The notes beneath the pieces were generated by a model. That model was not told the origin of the DNA. It was given only the letters and a program-made list of their open reading frames with translations, and searched no databases. Below are positions 44,069-52,312 of a DNA stretch of 54,256 nt, piece by piece. Every line of letters starts with the position of its first letter. The stretch's first letter is position 1. Location of the stretch: NCBI GenBank assembly GCA_018823885.1, contig JAHJHG010000007.1, forward strand, positions 1 through 54,256, given 5' to 3'. Position numbers and translations under genes: made by a program. The stretch comes from Patescibacteria group bacterium. GTDB lineage: Bacteria > Patescibacteriota > Microgenomatia > UBA8517.

Positions 44069-45339
44069 GTCTTCCTAAGATAAATATTAAACAAATATCC
44101 AAAAATTGCCAAATTCATAAAACACAGACCTCTTTCAACTATTTCAAAATCAAATAAAATAGCCAGAAACTCAATCCGCGGCATCCACCACCAATGATAA
44201 AGATTTATAAAAAAGATAACACTCAAAATAATAAATATTTTTATCAACCTAGGAAATTTAATTAGTATTAATGGGAAAAATACAAATATCGGATATAGAT
44301 ATCTCTCGTGCACTCTAGGTAAAAACATAAAAGCTGCAAAATAGGTCATAAGGAGTGAAAAAAATATTCCTCTACCTTTCCAAAACTTATAAAAAATTAT
44401 TACAAAAAAGGGCGTTGTTATAAACCATGCCCACATAGATAATGGAATCCTCCAGTAAATAGTTGTATCCCCAAGTCGCTCTAGTCCAAAAATTAATCCC
44501 CAGAAATTAAAAGCATTTAGGTTTATATAAGGCAAGGTGACTGCACCTGGAACAAATTTTTTCCAATATGTCACTACTGTCCAGACAATCGGCTCCTTGT
44601 CTATATATAGTTGGCCAATAACAAACAAATATGTCACAAATATCACTGAAAGAATAAATATCTTTTTAACAGATATTTTGTTTTTTATGCTTTGGATAAC
44701 AAGAATAGGAGTGGCAGCTGCCATTGTCACTTTTATCATCAACGAAACAAAGAAGTTGGTTAATCCGGAAAAATACTTCTTATTCAACAAAGCTATCGCT
44801 GCCATAAGTCCAAAAAATGTGACCACCGAATCCAGTTGACCCCAGGAAGCAGAAAGATATATCACCGGTATGTTAAACAAAAACAGCGAAGAGGCTATCT
44901 TTGCCTTAATTTGCCCATGCTTCTCTTTGATAAAAACATATATCAGATAGCCTATGCCTATGTCGGCGAAGATACCTGGAAGTTTAAGCAGTAACAAGTA
45001 CCCTGAGGTTTCAAGCCAGGGAATAAATTTAGAGGGGAACAAACCAATTGTTATATTTATTTTCCAAAATATGCTGAAAAGAAGTTCCCACACCCATCTT
45101 ACTGCTGAAAATAATATCATCGCCAACGGAGGATAATCCGGTCTTGCATAATTTCCAAAATTCAGCCAATCATAGAAACCCCTTAAGCCGAATTCTCTTG
45201 CATATATTCCCCATATCGCGTTGTTATTAAGATCACTATGAAAAGAAAGCGGAGACAAAATAAGCCTTAATAAAAGCGCGAACATCAAAATCTTAACTAT
45301 GCTTATTTTTTTGAATTTACTGTTTAGGTGTGCGAGCAT
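44065..45339 (-). CDS. GT-C mannosyltransferase-like protein (ALG6/GT87-like), paralogue of 37815
   Basis: A 424-residue membrane protein sharing layout and motifs with the 37815-39083 product. The loop is FHSDLNNNAIWGIYAREFG (33-51), then YARPDYPPLAMILFS in place of WPNQPPGTAYIF. Shared segments are FWKINITIGLFPSKFIPWLE, LLLKLPGIFADIGIGYLIY, SASWGQLDSVVTFFGLMA and RVHERYLYPIFVFFP. The C-terminus has YHWWWMPRIEFLAILFDFE, matching YHFWWIPNIKWLINLL in the paralogue. It likely uses a polyprenyl-phosphate sugar. It lies between two GT2 genes, with a 4-base overlap to one and a 17-base gap to the other. Confidence 0.75.
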   Translation of the reverse strand: MLAHLNSKFKKISIVKILMFALLLRLILSPLSFHSDLNNNAIWGIYAREFGLRGFYDWLNFGNYARPDYPPLAMILFSAVRWVWELLFSIFWKINITIGLFPSKFIPWLETSGYLLLLKLPGIFADIGIGYLIYVFIKEKHGQIKAKIASSLFLFNIPVIYLSASWGQLDSVVTFFGLMAAIALLNKKYFSGLTNFFVSLMIKVTMAAATPILVIQSIKNKISVKKIFILSVIFVTYLFVIGQLYIDKEPIVWTVVTYWKKFVPGAVTLPYINLNAFNFWGLIFGLERLGDTTIYWRIPLSMWAWFITTPFFVIIFYKFWKGRGIFFSLLMTYFAAFMFLPRVHERYLYPIFVFFPLILIKFPRLIKIFIILSVIFFINLYHWWWMPRIEFLAILFDFEIVERGLCFMNLAIFGYLFNIYLRKT

Positions 45340-45356
45340 TCAATAAATAGTGGCGG

Positions 45357-46250
45357 TCAAAACCTTGCAAAAATTGCCTCATCCGAAACCTTGCAATCCT
45401 TTTTTTCCTTCTTTCTTGCTCTTAAAATCCATCTAATCTTAGAAAGCGCCATCATAACTATCCTTACATACCCTGGGTGCCTTAAAGTTCTCTTCGAAAG
45501 TCCAATAATGTGTTTTCTTATTAGTGTTGGACTTGTTATATTCTTCCAAATGAATATAAGCTGATTTCTTTCCCTTATCCTCCCTACGTATTTTTTAGGC
45601 AACAATCCTATTGTTGACTCATGTTTATGCAATACTCTCGCATCGGGATCCCAAAGCAGCTTATAACCACGCTTAAGCGCTCTATAAGATAAATCTAAGT
45701 CCTCCCAATAGAAAGGAGAAAGTAATTTTTCATCCATTCCTCCCAAGCTCATCCAATAGTTTCTTCGAAATACCCCACTACCTCCACTGACCCAAAAAGT
45801 ATCGTGAACTTTCTTTGTCTTAATACCTGCCCCATGTTCAACAAACCCGTTTTTAAATTCTCCTTTCGCCCAACTATAATCTTTCTCGCTAAGTGATATG
45901 GCAAATACGTTATTGTCTTTAAAAAGCGGAAGAGTAGAAACTAAAAAATCTCTTTCGGGTATAACGTCTGTATTTAGCAACACCAGCAAATCTCCTTTTG
46001 AAGTTCTCGCACCGGTGTTCACTGAGGAGGAAAATCCTCTATTTATTTTGTGTTGTACTACCTTCACTTCGGGGAACTTCTTTTTTAGCAAACCAACGCT
46101 TCCATCGGGCGAAGCATCATCAACAACAATAATCTCTATAATATTATTTTTCTCGTTTTTCTGAGCACTCAAAACATGGGGTATATTTTTTTCTAATAAC
46201 CATTCTGTATTGTAGCTAGGAATTATTATTGATACTTTCGTTTTTGTCAT
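45357..46250 (-). CDS. Glycosyltransferase family 2
   Basis: A 297-residue GT2. Signatures: VSIIIPSYNTEWLLEKNIPH (6-25), IVVDDASPDGSVGLL (41-55), INRGFSSSVNTGARTSKGD (69-87), the metal site LLNTDVIPE (91-99) and WVSGGSGVFRRNYWMSLGGM, then PFYWEDLDLSYRALKRGYKL. The WEDLDLSYR motif is the acceptor-side catalytic block of rhamnosyl- and galactofuranosyltransferase-like enzymes. A basic C-terminus (ILRARKKEKKDCK) may contact the membrane. It is followed by the 44065 GT-C gene and preceded by a methyltransferase gene with a 2-base gap. Sugar not known. Confidence 0.87.
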   Translation of the reverse strand: MTKTKVSIIIPSYNTEWLLEKNIPHVLSAQKNEKNNIIEIIVVDDASPDGSVGLLKKKFPEVKVVQHKINRGFSSSVNTGARTSKGDLLVLLNTDVIPERDFLVSTLPLFKDNNVFAISLSEKDYSWAKGEFKNGFVEHGAGIKTKKVHDTFWVSGGSGVFRRNYWMSLGGMDEKLLSPFYWEDLDLSYRALKRGYKLLWDPDARVLHKHESTIGLLPKKYVGRIRERNQLIFIWKNITSPTLIRKHIIGLSKRTLRHPGYVRIVMMALSKIRWILRARKKEKKDCKVSDEAIFARF

Positions 46251-46252
46251 GT

Positions 46253-46909
46253 TTATTTCTTTCTCACCTTAACAGCATGCAACATACCCAAAATAAACTT
46301 CTTATCCTTCATTATCTCAAACCCCGCCTCTTTACACATCTTTGGTAAAGCGTTATCTCTGTATGTTTGAATGTGTGTACCATCCCAAACCCAACCCCGA
46401 GGATAAAAATGAAGCCAGAGAAACCAAATAATCCTAAATAAAAGATTATCTGATGGAACAAGAAAAACACCATATCCGCCTTTTTTCATAACTCTTCTAA
46501 ATTCTTTCAACACTTTTTCAGGTTGATAAACGTGTTCCAACACCTCAAGACAAAAAACAGCATCAAATGTATTCGTCTCATACTTAAGATCTTCTGCATC
46601 TCCAACCATAAATTTCATTCTCTTGTTTCTCTTCCAGTGTTTTTTTGCCCAATCAACAGAAGTTTTTACAACATCTATACCAATAAGCTTGCTCGCTTTC
46701 GATTTATCAAGAATTACTTTGGAAAACATACCATCTGCACTACCCACATCTAAAACAATTCCTTTAACCGGGTCTATTAATTTCCCAATTTCCTTAAATC
46801 TTTTTTTATGCCAATAGCGCTGAAGAGGGTCAACTTTTAACGATTCGTAGTACCAATTAGGCGGAACATTTTCGTGCAAATCGGTGGCTTTTTTTAGATT
46901 TTTGTTCAT
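46253..46909 (-). CDS. Class I SAM-dependent methyltransferase
   Basis: A 218-residue enzyme. The N-terminus reads NVPPNWYYESLKVDPLQRYW (14-33), a pattern seen in methyltransferases of glycan loci. Motif I is VLDVGSADGMFSKVI (52-66), then LIGIDVVKTSVDWAKKHW and FDAVFCLEVLEHVYQPEKV with the LEH post-motif. The later GGYGVFLVPSDN and FYPRGWVWDGTHIQTY follow the family order. It lies 9 bases after the GT4 gene's end on one side in transcription order. Sugar or lipid acceptor unknown. Confidence 0.86.
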   Translation of the reverse strand: MNKNLKKATDLHENVPPNWYYESLKVDPLQRYWHKKRFKEIGKLIDPVKGIVLDVGSADGMFSKVILDKSKASKLIGIDVVKTSVDWAKKHWKRNKRMKFMVGDAEDLKYETNTFDAVFCLEVLEHVYQPEKVLKEFRRVMKKGGYGVFLVPSDNLLFRIIWFLWLHFYPRGWVWDGTHIQTYRDNALPKMCKEAGFEIMKDKKFILGMLHAVKVRKK

Positions 46910-46918
46910 CGTACCTAG

Positions 46919-47944
46919 TTAAACTAAATTCTGAATCTCCTTTTCAAATCTTTCATATTCGTATATTCGACTGTCCTCTTTTGCTTTCTTAGAAACTTTA
47001 CTAAATATTCCTTTACCCTCAATAATATTCCTGGTATTTTTCAACAATTGCCTTGTATTTTCCCACAAAAATCCATTCTCGCCATTGGCGATAATTTCTT
47101 TGTGTCCTCCAGCCGAAAAAACAATTGGAACAGTACCCGAAGCCATGGCCTCGACAGTTACAATCCCAAAATGTTCTACTTTTTCTGGCTCTTTACTCTC
47201 ATCAGCCCCAAAACCAGCTGCGGACCAAAATATTTTTGCCTTACCATATAATTCTTTTATTTGACTAAAGCTTGGGCTTTCCAAAATTCTAATAGAATAT
47301 CCTTTTGCTAATTTTCTTAACTTTTTTACATAATCATCAACGCCGACTTCTGTTCCCCCCGCCAATACAAACTCCCAATCATCAAATCCAGAATCAGAAA
47401 ACCTTTTAAAAGCTTTTATTAAAACGTCTTGTCTCTTTGCCTGCTTTAATTGAGAAAATCGACCTACGGAAACAATTAGATTTTCTTTTCTTTTTGGTTT
47501 AAAGTCACCAACGTCGACTGGTGGATAGACAACAATGCTTTCCACTCCATACTCTTTATCTATTACTTTCTTTGTAAAATATGAGTTACATATAATTTTC
47601 TCGATTCTGAAAAATTTCATTCTATTCAGTAATGTTTTACCACTTCCATCATGAAAAGGGACTTGAAAGTGTAAAAAGTTTTTGCGTGCCCGAAGTATCG
47701 GAATGGAGCCATCGGAAACCCAAAAACAAACATCATACCCATCCCCTCGACCAACATCCTCAATAAAATCAACACCTTCAAGATCAATATTAAATCGCTT
47801 TTCTAATTTTTCCTTTATTAGCGGATCCTTCCACTCAACATCTACGCTGTATTCCTTACTAACTAATGCTCGCGCGACGCCCATCGTGTAGCGTTCACCG
47901 CCACCTAGTGTATCTAAATATGGATTTACAATTGCTGCCTTCAT
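46919..47944 (-). CDS. Glycosyltransferase family 4 (ALG11-like group 1)
   Basis: A 341-residue GT-B enzyme. The N-terminus has IVNPYLDTLGGGERYTMGVA (5-24), with the GGGExY acceptor loop of ALG11 and similar mannosyltransferases. The donor domain contains IICNSYFTKKVI (117-128), VYPPVDV, IVSVGRFSQLKQAKRQDVLI and FWSAAGFGADESKEPEKVEH. The catalytic pair is complete: E257 and E265 in EHFGIVTVEAMASGTVPIV. It probably adds mannose or another hexose to a lipid-linked chain in the cytoplasm; the specific sugar is inference. It overlaps the GT2 gene upstream by 4 bases. Confidence 0.88.
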   Translation of the reverse strand: MKAAIVNPYLDTLGGGERYTMGVARALVSKEYSVDVEWKDPLIKEKLEKRFNIDLEGVDFIEDVGRGDGYDVCFWVSDGSIPILRARKNFLHFQVPFHDGSGKTLLNRMKFFRIEKIICNSYFTKKVIDKEYGVESIVVYPPVDVGDFKPKRKENLIVSVGRFSQLKQAKRQDVLIKAFKRFSDSGFDDWEFVLAGGTEVGVDDYVKKLRKLAKGYSIRILESPSFSQIKELYGKAKIFWSAAGFGADESKEPEKVEHFGIVTVEAMASGTVPIVFSAGGHKEIIANGENGFLWENTRQLLKNTRNIIEGKGIFSKVSKKAKEDSRIYEYERFEKEIQNLV

Positions 47945-48705
47945 TTTTTCTTCCTATTTAGTTGCATTTCCCAAAGTTTGCCATAGGTAACAAATTTACT
48001 CCACATCTGATAAATTGCATATACCACACCTTCTGTGCCATCCAAGAAACCCTTAAGCTTAATTAATCTATACCATAATTCTGTTGCCATTATTCTAAAA
48101 AATCTCCACCCAGCCATTTTGGGATGGCCTGATTTAAGTAAAAGCTTTGCTTCAATCTCAGACCATTTATTTGTTTTTTCAACCATTTCTGATAATTTCG
48201 TGTGTTTTAAATGAACAAGTGGGTTTACAAGGTGTCCAAGTTCGCCTTTAACAACGGGGTTCTCATGCAAATCTCCTTCCCACTTAACAAGGGCTTCTTT
48301 CTTCATCAGCCTTTTGACATGATCCGGCCACCAACCTCCATGCTTCATCTCTTTCCCTAAAATAATATTCCTTCTGGGAATTGCATAAAGAACAATATCT
48401 GTAGGACTATTTATTACCTTTAATATTTCTTTACGAAGAAGGGGAGTTACTCGTTCGTCTGCATCAACATATAAAAGCCAATCACTCTTTGCCTCTATCG
48501 CTCCCTGGTTTCTCCAATCGCTAAATCCCCCTTTCGCAAAAGAGATTACTATTGCCTTTCTTTTCGTGGCAATCTGGATAGTTTTATCGTCTGATCCTGT
48601 ATCAATAACCAATACTTCATCCGCCCAAGAGAGAGAATCCAAACATTCGCCGATTTTTTCCTCTTCATTCTTCGTAATAACTATTGCTGATATATTATTT
48701 TTCAT
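47941..48705 (-). CDS. Glycosyltransferase family 2, WaaE/KdtX-like (DADE type)
   Basis: A GT2 of 254 residues. I set the start at the ATG at 48705, which gives an ATGA overlap with the gene upstream; an in-frame GTG at 48765 would add 20 residues with no family match. Signatures: ISAIVITKNEEEKIGECLDS (5-24), VIDTGSDDKTIQIA (33-46), FSDWRNQGAIEA (61-72), YVDADERVTP (79-88) and KHGGWWPDHVKRL. The WWPDHxxR block is also in the 49642 product. This class resembles the LPS-core enzymes WaaE/KdtX. It is one of three such enzymes in the window. Sugar unknown. Confidence 0.88.
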   Translation of the reverse strand: MKNNISAIVITKNEEEKIGECLDSLSWADEVLVIDTGSDDKTIQIATKRKAIVISFAKGGFSDWRNQGAIEAKSDWLLYVDADERVTPLLRKEILKVINSPTDIVLYAIPRRNIILGKEMKHGGWWPDHVKRLMKKEALVKWEGDLHENPVVKGELGHLVNPLVHLKHTKLSEMVEKTNKWSEIEAKLLLKSGHPKMAGWRFFRIMATELWYRLIKLKGFLDGTEGVVYAIYQMWSKFVTYGKLWEMQLNRKKK

Positions 48706-49631
48706 TTCCAAGAACCTTTCCCGAATCGACCTAAATAAAAATCTCTGGCCCCAATCTTTTGCCACTTCCTCCCGATTAAAAGGTGTTTGAGGCTTTCCCT
48801 AATTAATGCAAATTTAGTTCTTAAAGACACATAGCGAATACCGAAAAGCAGTCTGTTGCGAGTTGTAAAATAATCATTCAGACCACTTCCAATTCCAGAG
48901 CTTTGAGCCACTTTATGCCAAAGATGTGCAAAAGGATAATACACAACCTTCCAACCGGCCTTCCTCGCCCTTTGTGATAAGTCAGAGTCCTCGTAATAAG
49001 CAAAATATCTCTTGTCGAGTAACCCTATCTTGTCTAAAACTTCTCTTCTAATTAAAATACAGCACCCTGTTGCAAAATCAGTTTCCTTCGTTTTGTCATA
49101 TTGTCCTTCATCTACTTCATCAACACCATGATTCGAGCCGTAAACATTGTTCCAATCTATGTCCCCTCCTGCATACCAAAATACTTTTCCCAAATCCTTA
49201 TCTTTATATCTAGCTTTATGAAACTCAAATCCTTTTGCGAAATATATTTTTGGCGATATTAGCCCAATATCTTTATGCTTGTTCGCATACCCAACAAGAT
49301 TAGATATACAATCTTGTTCCACTATCGTATCGTTATTAAGAAGAATGATGTAGTCTGCCCCAGTATCAAGCGCGTATTTAATCCCAACATTATTGCCCTT
49401 AACGAAGCCTGTATTTTCTTCTAGTTCAATTAATTTCCATCTTCTGTTACCTACCTTCTTTGCTTCTTTTATGTATCTGGCTACGGTCTGTTGTGACCCA
49501 TCAGTTGATCCATTGTCCACAACAATAATCTCTAACTCAAAATCTTTAATCCTCGATTCTTTCAAGGATTTCATGCATGATAAAGTGTCTTCTTTCCTGT
49601 TCCAATTTAAAATGATAATGGAAACCTTCAT
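48702..49631 (-). CDS. Glycosyltransferase family 2, rhamnosyltransferase-like
   Basis: A 309-residue GT2. It has VSIIILNWNRKEDTLSCMKS (3-22), IVVDNGSTDGS (36-46), ENTGFVKGNNVGIKYALDTG (72-91) and the metal site LLNNDTIVE (97-105). A longer loop follows with FWYAGGDIDWNNVYGSNHGV, the Trp/Gly pattern of this class, then GCCILIRREVLDKIGLLDKR and FAYYEDSDLSQRARKAG. The EDSDLSQR block is the acceptor-side catalytic motif. The C-terminus is basic. It overlaps the DADE-type gene by 4 bases and stands 10 bases from the next GT2 gene. The transferred sugar is not readable. Confidence 0.88.
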   Translation of the reverse strand: MKVSIIILNWNRKEDTLSCMKSLKESRIKDFELEIIVVDNGSTDGSQQTVARYIKEAKKVGNRRWKLIELEENTGFVKGNNVGIKYALDTGADYIILLNNDTIVEQDCISNLVGYANKHKDIGLISPKIYFAKGFEFHKARYKDKDLGKVFWYAGGDIDWNNVYGSNHGVDEVDEGQYDKTKETDFATGCCILIRREVLDKIGLLDKRYFAYYEDSDLSQRARKAGWKVVYYPFAHLWHKVAQSSGIGSGLNDYFTTRNRLLFGIRYVSLRTKFALIRESLKHLLIGRKWQKIGARDFYLGRFGKGSWK

Positions 49632-49641
49632 ATATATTTAA

Positions 49642-50541
49642 TCAAGAAATCTTAAGCTTCCTTTTTATTTTTTGAAGAACTCCTCCACCACCTTTAAGAA
49701 GAGTGTCCGCCTGCCAATAGTGAAGGTCGGACTCTTGCTTTTTCATTGTCTTAATAACCCTCTCTACACTAATTTCTTTCTCTTCAAATTTTTCACTTTG
49801 CCAAACCTTAAGATAAAGAGTTAGTTCTGAGAATGCCTGAAGCAGAGCCAAAGCAAGACCATGAATACCGTCTTTGTACCCTTCTCCTGCAAAGTATCGG
49901 CTCAAAAATTCAGAAGTGGGCTTTACTATCACATCTTTCCAAGAAAACTTATAACCATCATCAACTAACCCTTTCGCTTGAAGTGTGGTATATCTATTCA
50001 TTCTCTCAATGTACTGCTCAATGGATTCGTAATTATTGTGAATAATTGCCAAATCCTCTCTCGCTGGAAGATCTAATCCTTTTCCTTGAGTCATGGGAAC
50101 CGAATGAATTATTTCACTCCAAGAAACAAATTCTTTTTGAAAAAAACGAATATTGTGATCCGGCCACCAACGTGAATGCTTCACCCATTTCCCAAAAATT
50201 AAATTCTTTCTAGGAAGTCTGTAATAATTGGCACTTGGGTTTTTGACGATTTCTTTTAACTTCTTTGCCAGGTTTTTGGGAAGCTGTTCATCTGCATCTA
50301 TAATAAGTATCCATTTCCCCGTCGCCTTTCCTATCGCAAAATTTCTAGCCGGTTCTACATATCCCATCCTTTTGTATTCATATACCTTTGCCCCTGCTTT
50401 TTTTGCAATATCAACAGTACTGTCGTCCGATTTCATATCAACCACTATTATTTCATCGGCGAACTTTTTTACTGAAGCAAGCGCTCGAGGCAGATTATTC
50501 TCTTCATTAAGCGTATTTATGACTACTGATATCTTTGTCAC
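49642..50541 (-). CDS. Glycosyltransferase family 2, WaaE/KdtX-like (DADE type)
   Basis: A 299-residue GT2. Signatures: ISVVINTLNEENNLPRALAS (4-23), IIVVDMKSDDSTVDIA (31-46), RMGYVEPARNFAIGKATG (58-75), LIIDADEQLP (79-88) and KHSRWWPDHNIRFFQK. The MKSDDST version of the usual GSxD block is slightly unusual. The C-terminus carries a highly charged tail (EEKEISVERVIKTMKKQES). It is related to the 47941 and 26299 products. It is downstream of the 50594 GT-C gene after a 52-base gap, one of the larger gaps in this block. Sugar unknown. Confidence 0.87.
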   Translation of the reverse strand: MTKISVVINTLNEENNLPRALASVKKFADEIIVVDMKSDDSTVDIAKKAGAKVYEYKRMGYVEPARNFAIGKATGKWILIIDADEQLPKNLAKKLKEIVKNPSANYYRLPRKNLIFGKWVKHSRWWPDHNIRFFQKEFVSWSEIIHSVPMTQGKGLDLPAREDLAIIHNNYESIEQYIERMNRYTTLQAKGLVDDGYKFSWKDVIVKPTSEFLSRYFAGEGYKDGIHGLALALLQAFSELTLYLKVWQSEKFEEKEISVERVIKTMKKQESDLHYWQADTLLKGGGGVLQKIKRKLKIS

Positions 50542-50593
50542 GCCTAAATTTTACCATTTAATTGGGAGTTATTCACACGAAGACCTAATACTA

Positions 50594-52312
50594 TTAATTA
50601 TTGACTGCAAAAATGTCGACTTCGCTATTTTCAAAAATTTTCGTTATCCCAAGCTGACTTTCTCCTAATATTGCCCGTTGGCCTATGATCCAATAAATAT
50701 ATGAAATGTTGTTTTCCTCCAAAAAGCTTCTTGCCTCTTCCTGATTGGGTATCTTTAAGAATAACTCAACTTTTTCGCGTCGTCCTCTCCAATCATATCC
50801 CGTTATATCCAAATTTACCTCATCCTCTAAATAAACGATTTTTTCGCTAAAAGCTGAAACATATGCTGTCGATTCATATAAATATAGTGGCCTAGGAGGA
50901 TTAGCTAAAGCTTGCTTCGCAGCTTCTCTATCAAAAGGATAGGTCAAAACAATGCCGTCTGACTGCTTTGATAGAAAACTAAGCGCTTCAAGCTCTTCGT
51001 TAGAAATTTTAGCGGGCGGGCGAGAGGGTAAATAATGTTTAAGTGTCGCAACCGTGGTTGGAATACTCAAAATAATAATGATGATTCCTAAAATATTTAT
51101 TGATCTTTGCCCCTTCCTTTCGAGCCACTCTCCAAAAACGACTCCCGCGAAAATACCCGAGAACGTAAGGGAATAGTAGAAAAATTGAATTGTATTCCAT
51201 GGGGTTCCTTTCTGAAGAAAAAACATTGGAAATATAATTCCAAAAAATATCACCACGGCGAAAAATATTTCAATGAAAGATAGTTTTTTGTATTTTCTAA
51301 ACCATTGAACCATTAGAGGAGCTTTAATAATCCTTATCCCCATATTCCCAACTACGAAAATTAGAAAAGCGATAAAATATGCTGGAATTGCCTTGTACCA
51401 AATATTTCCTAAGCGATAATTTACCATTGCTTCAGCAAATCTCGGCCAATAAAACCTATCTGATAGACCCATCATTGTTTCCAAAAACCAAAAAGGGCGA
51501 AATACAATTAGACCAACAGCGTTCTGATTTAAGGGAAAAAAGAAAAGTGCGGCAAAGATACTTGATATAACAAACACTTTAATTAATGTTGTTTTCTTTC
51601 TTTTAATGAATTCGTAAAGGCCGGCAATAAAAAGTCCACCTAAAGATAAAATTCCTGCATATACTTTTATTTGAGCGAGAATTCCGAAAATCAATGATAT
51701 CGCCAAAAGACACCAAATTGTTGAAGATTTCTTTAGCTTAAGTAGGCCTATTAAACCTAAAAGTATTAAAACCACAGAGAGTGCGAAAGGTGGGTTTATA
51801 AGGGTTGAGATAGCTTGTTGTGACCAAAACAGAGATTCGCCACCAATTTGACCCTCTCTTGCCAATGAGATCACCCAACCAAAGCTTCCTGCAAAATATA
51901 TAAAAAATGTTGCCCAGAAGGCTTGAATTTTTGATTTCTTCCAGAGATAAACAAATTTATAAGTAAGAAAACCTGTTAAAAATGCAATTATTGGAGGAAT
52001 TATCTGAAAATATAATGTCTCGGCAGGAATTGTCGTAATTCTGTGGAGAATGGCTAGCAACAAGTCATAGCCAACATGATAATTTCTGAGTGTTTCGCCA
52101 GCAAAAACCGGCATTTGCCAGTTACCATTTGCAAGATGATTAATTAAAGCAATATGCCATACCCCATCATGCCCATTTGGCCCCCAAAACCCCTTTCCAA
52201 AAGAGTAAATCAAACCACTTTTAATCATAACCAAAGACCAGGTAACAGTTCCAATAATTATTAGCAATTTTATTGCACTATTATTTATCTTTAGTTTGGC
52301 TTTTGTCCCCAT
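50594..52312 (-). CDS. GT-C-like membrane protein with NGHDGVWHIAL motif
   Basis: A 572-residue protein with about twelve hydrophobic segments. The first outer loop has WGPNGHDGVWHIALINHL (43-60), with H48-D49 and a second His, then GETLRNYHVGYDLLLAILHR. Later is INPPFALSVVLILLGLIGLL, and a conserved-looking loop FLQKGTPWNTIQFFYYSL. The last 150 residues are soluble: ISNEELEALSFLSKQSDG, TYPFDREAAKQALANPP, and EARSFLEENNISYIYWIIG. The acidic loop plus outer domain suggests a GT-C enzyme. I do not recognise a named family; it is unlike the array proteins. Its start overlaps the methyltransferase gene by 22 bases. Confidence 0.66.
   Translation of the reverse strand: MGTKAKLKINNSAIKLLIIIGTVTWSLVMIKSGLIYSFGKGFWGPNGHDGVWHIALINHLANGNWQMPVFAGETLRNYHVGYDLLLAILHRITTIPAETLYFQIIPPIIAFLTGFLTYKFVYLWKKSKIQAFWATFFIYFAGSFGWVISLAREGQIGGESLFWSQQAISTLINPPFALSVVLILLGLIGLLKLKKSSTIWCLLAISLIFGILAQIKVYAGILSLGGLFIAGLYEFIKRKKTTLIKVFVISSIFAALFFFPLNQNAVGLIVFRPFWFLETMMGLSDRFYWPRFAEAMVNYRLGNIWYKAIPAYFIAFLIFVVGNMGIRIIKAPLMVQWFRKYKKLSFIEIFFAVVIFFGIIFPMFFLQKGTPWNTIQFFYYSLTFSGIFAGVVFGEWLERKGQRSINILGIIIIILSIPTTVATLKHYLPSRPPAKISNEELEALSFLSKQSDGIVLTYPFDREAAKQALANPPRPLYLYESTAYVSAFSEKIVYLEDEVNLDITGYDWRGRREKVELFLKIPNQEEARSFLEENNISYIYWIIGQRAILGESQLGITKIFENSEVDIFAVNN

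Noticed and set aside
48706-48765. GTG start at 48765 for the GT2 gene at 47941
   Set aside because: The extra 20 residues lie inside the end of the upstream GT2 gene and match nothing; the ATG at 48705 gives an ATGA overlap.
50228-50668. Plus-strand 146-codon ORF opposite the GT2 gene at 49642
   Set aside because: The opposite strand encodes clear GT2 motifs through almost the whole stretch; the plus ORF has no recognisable features.
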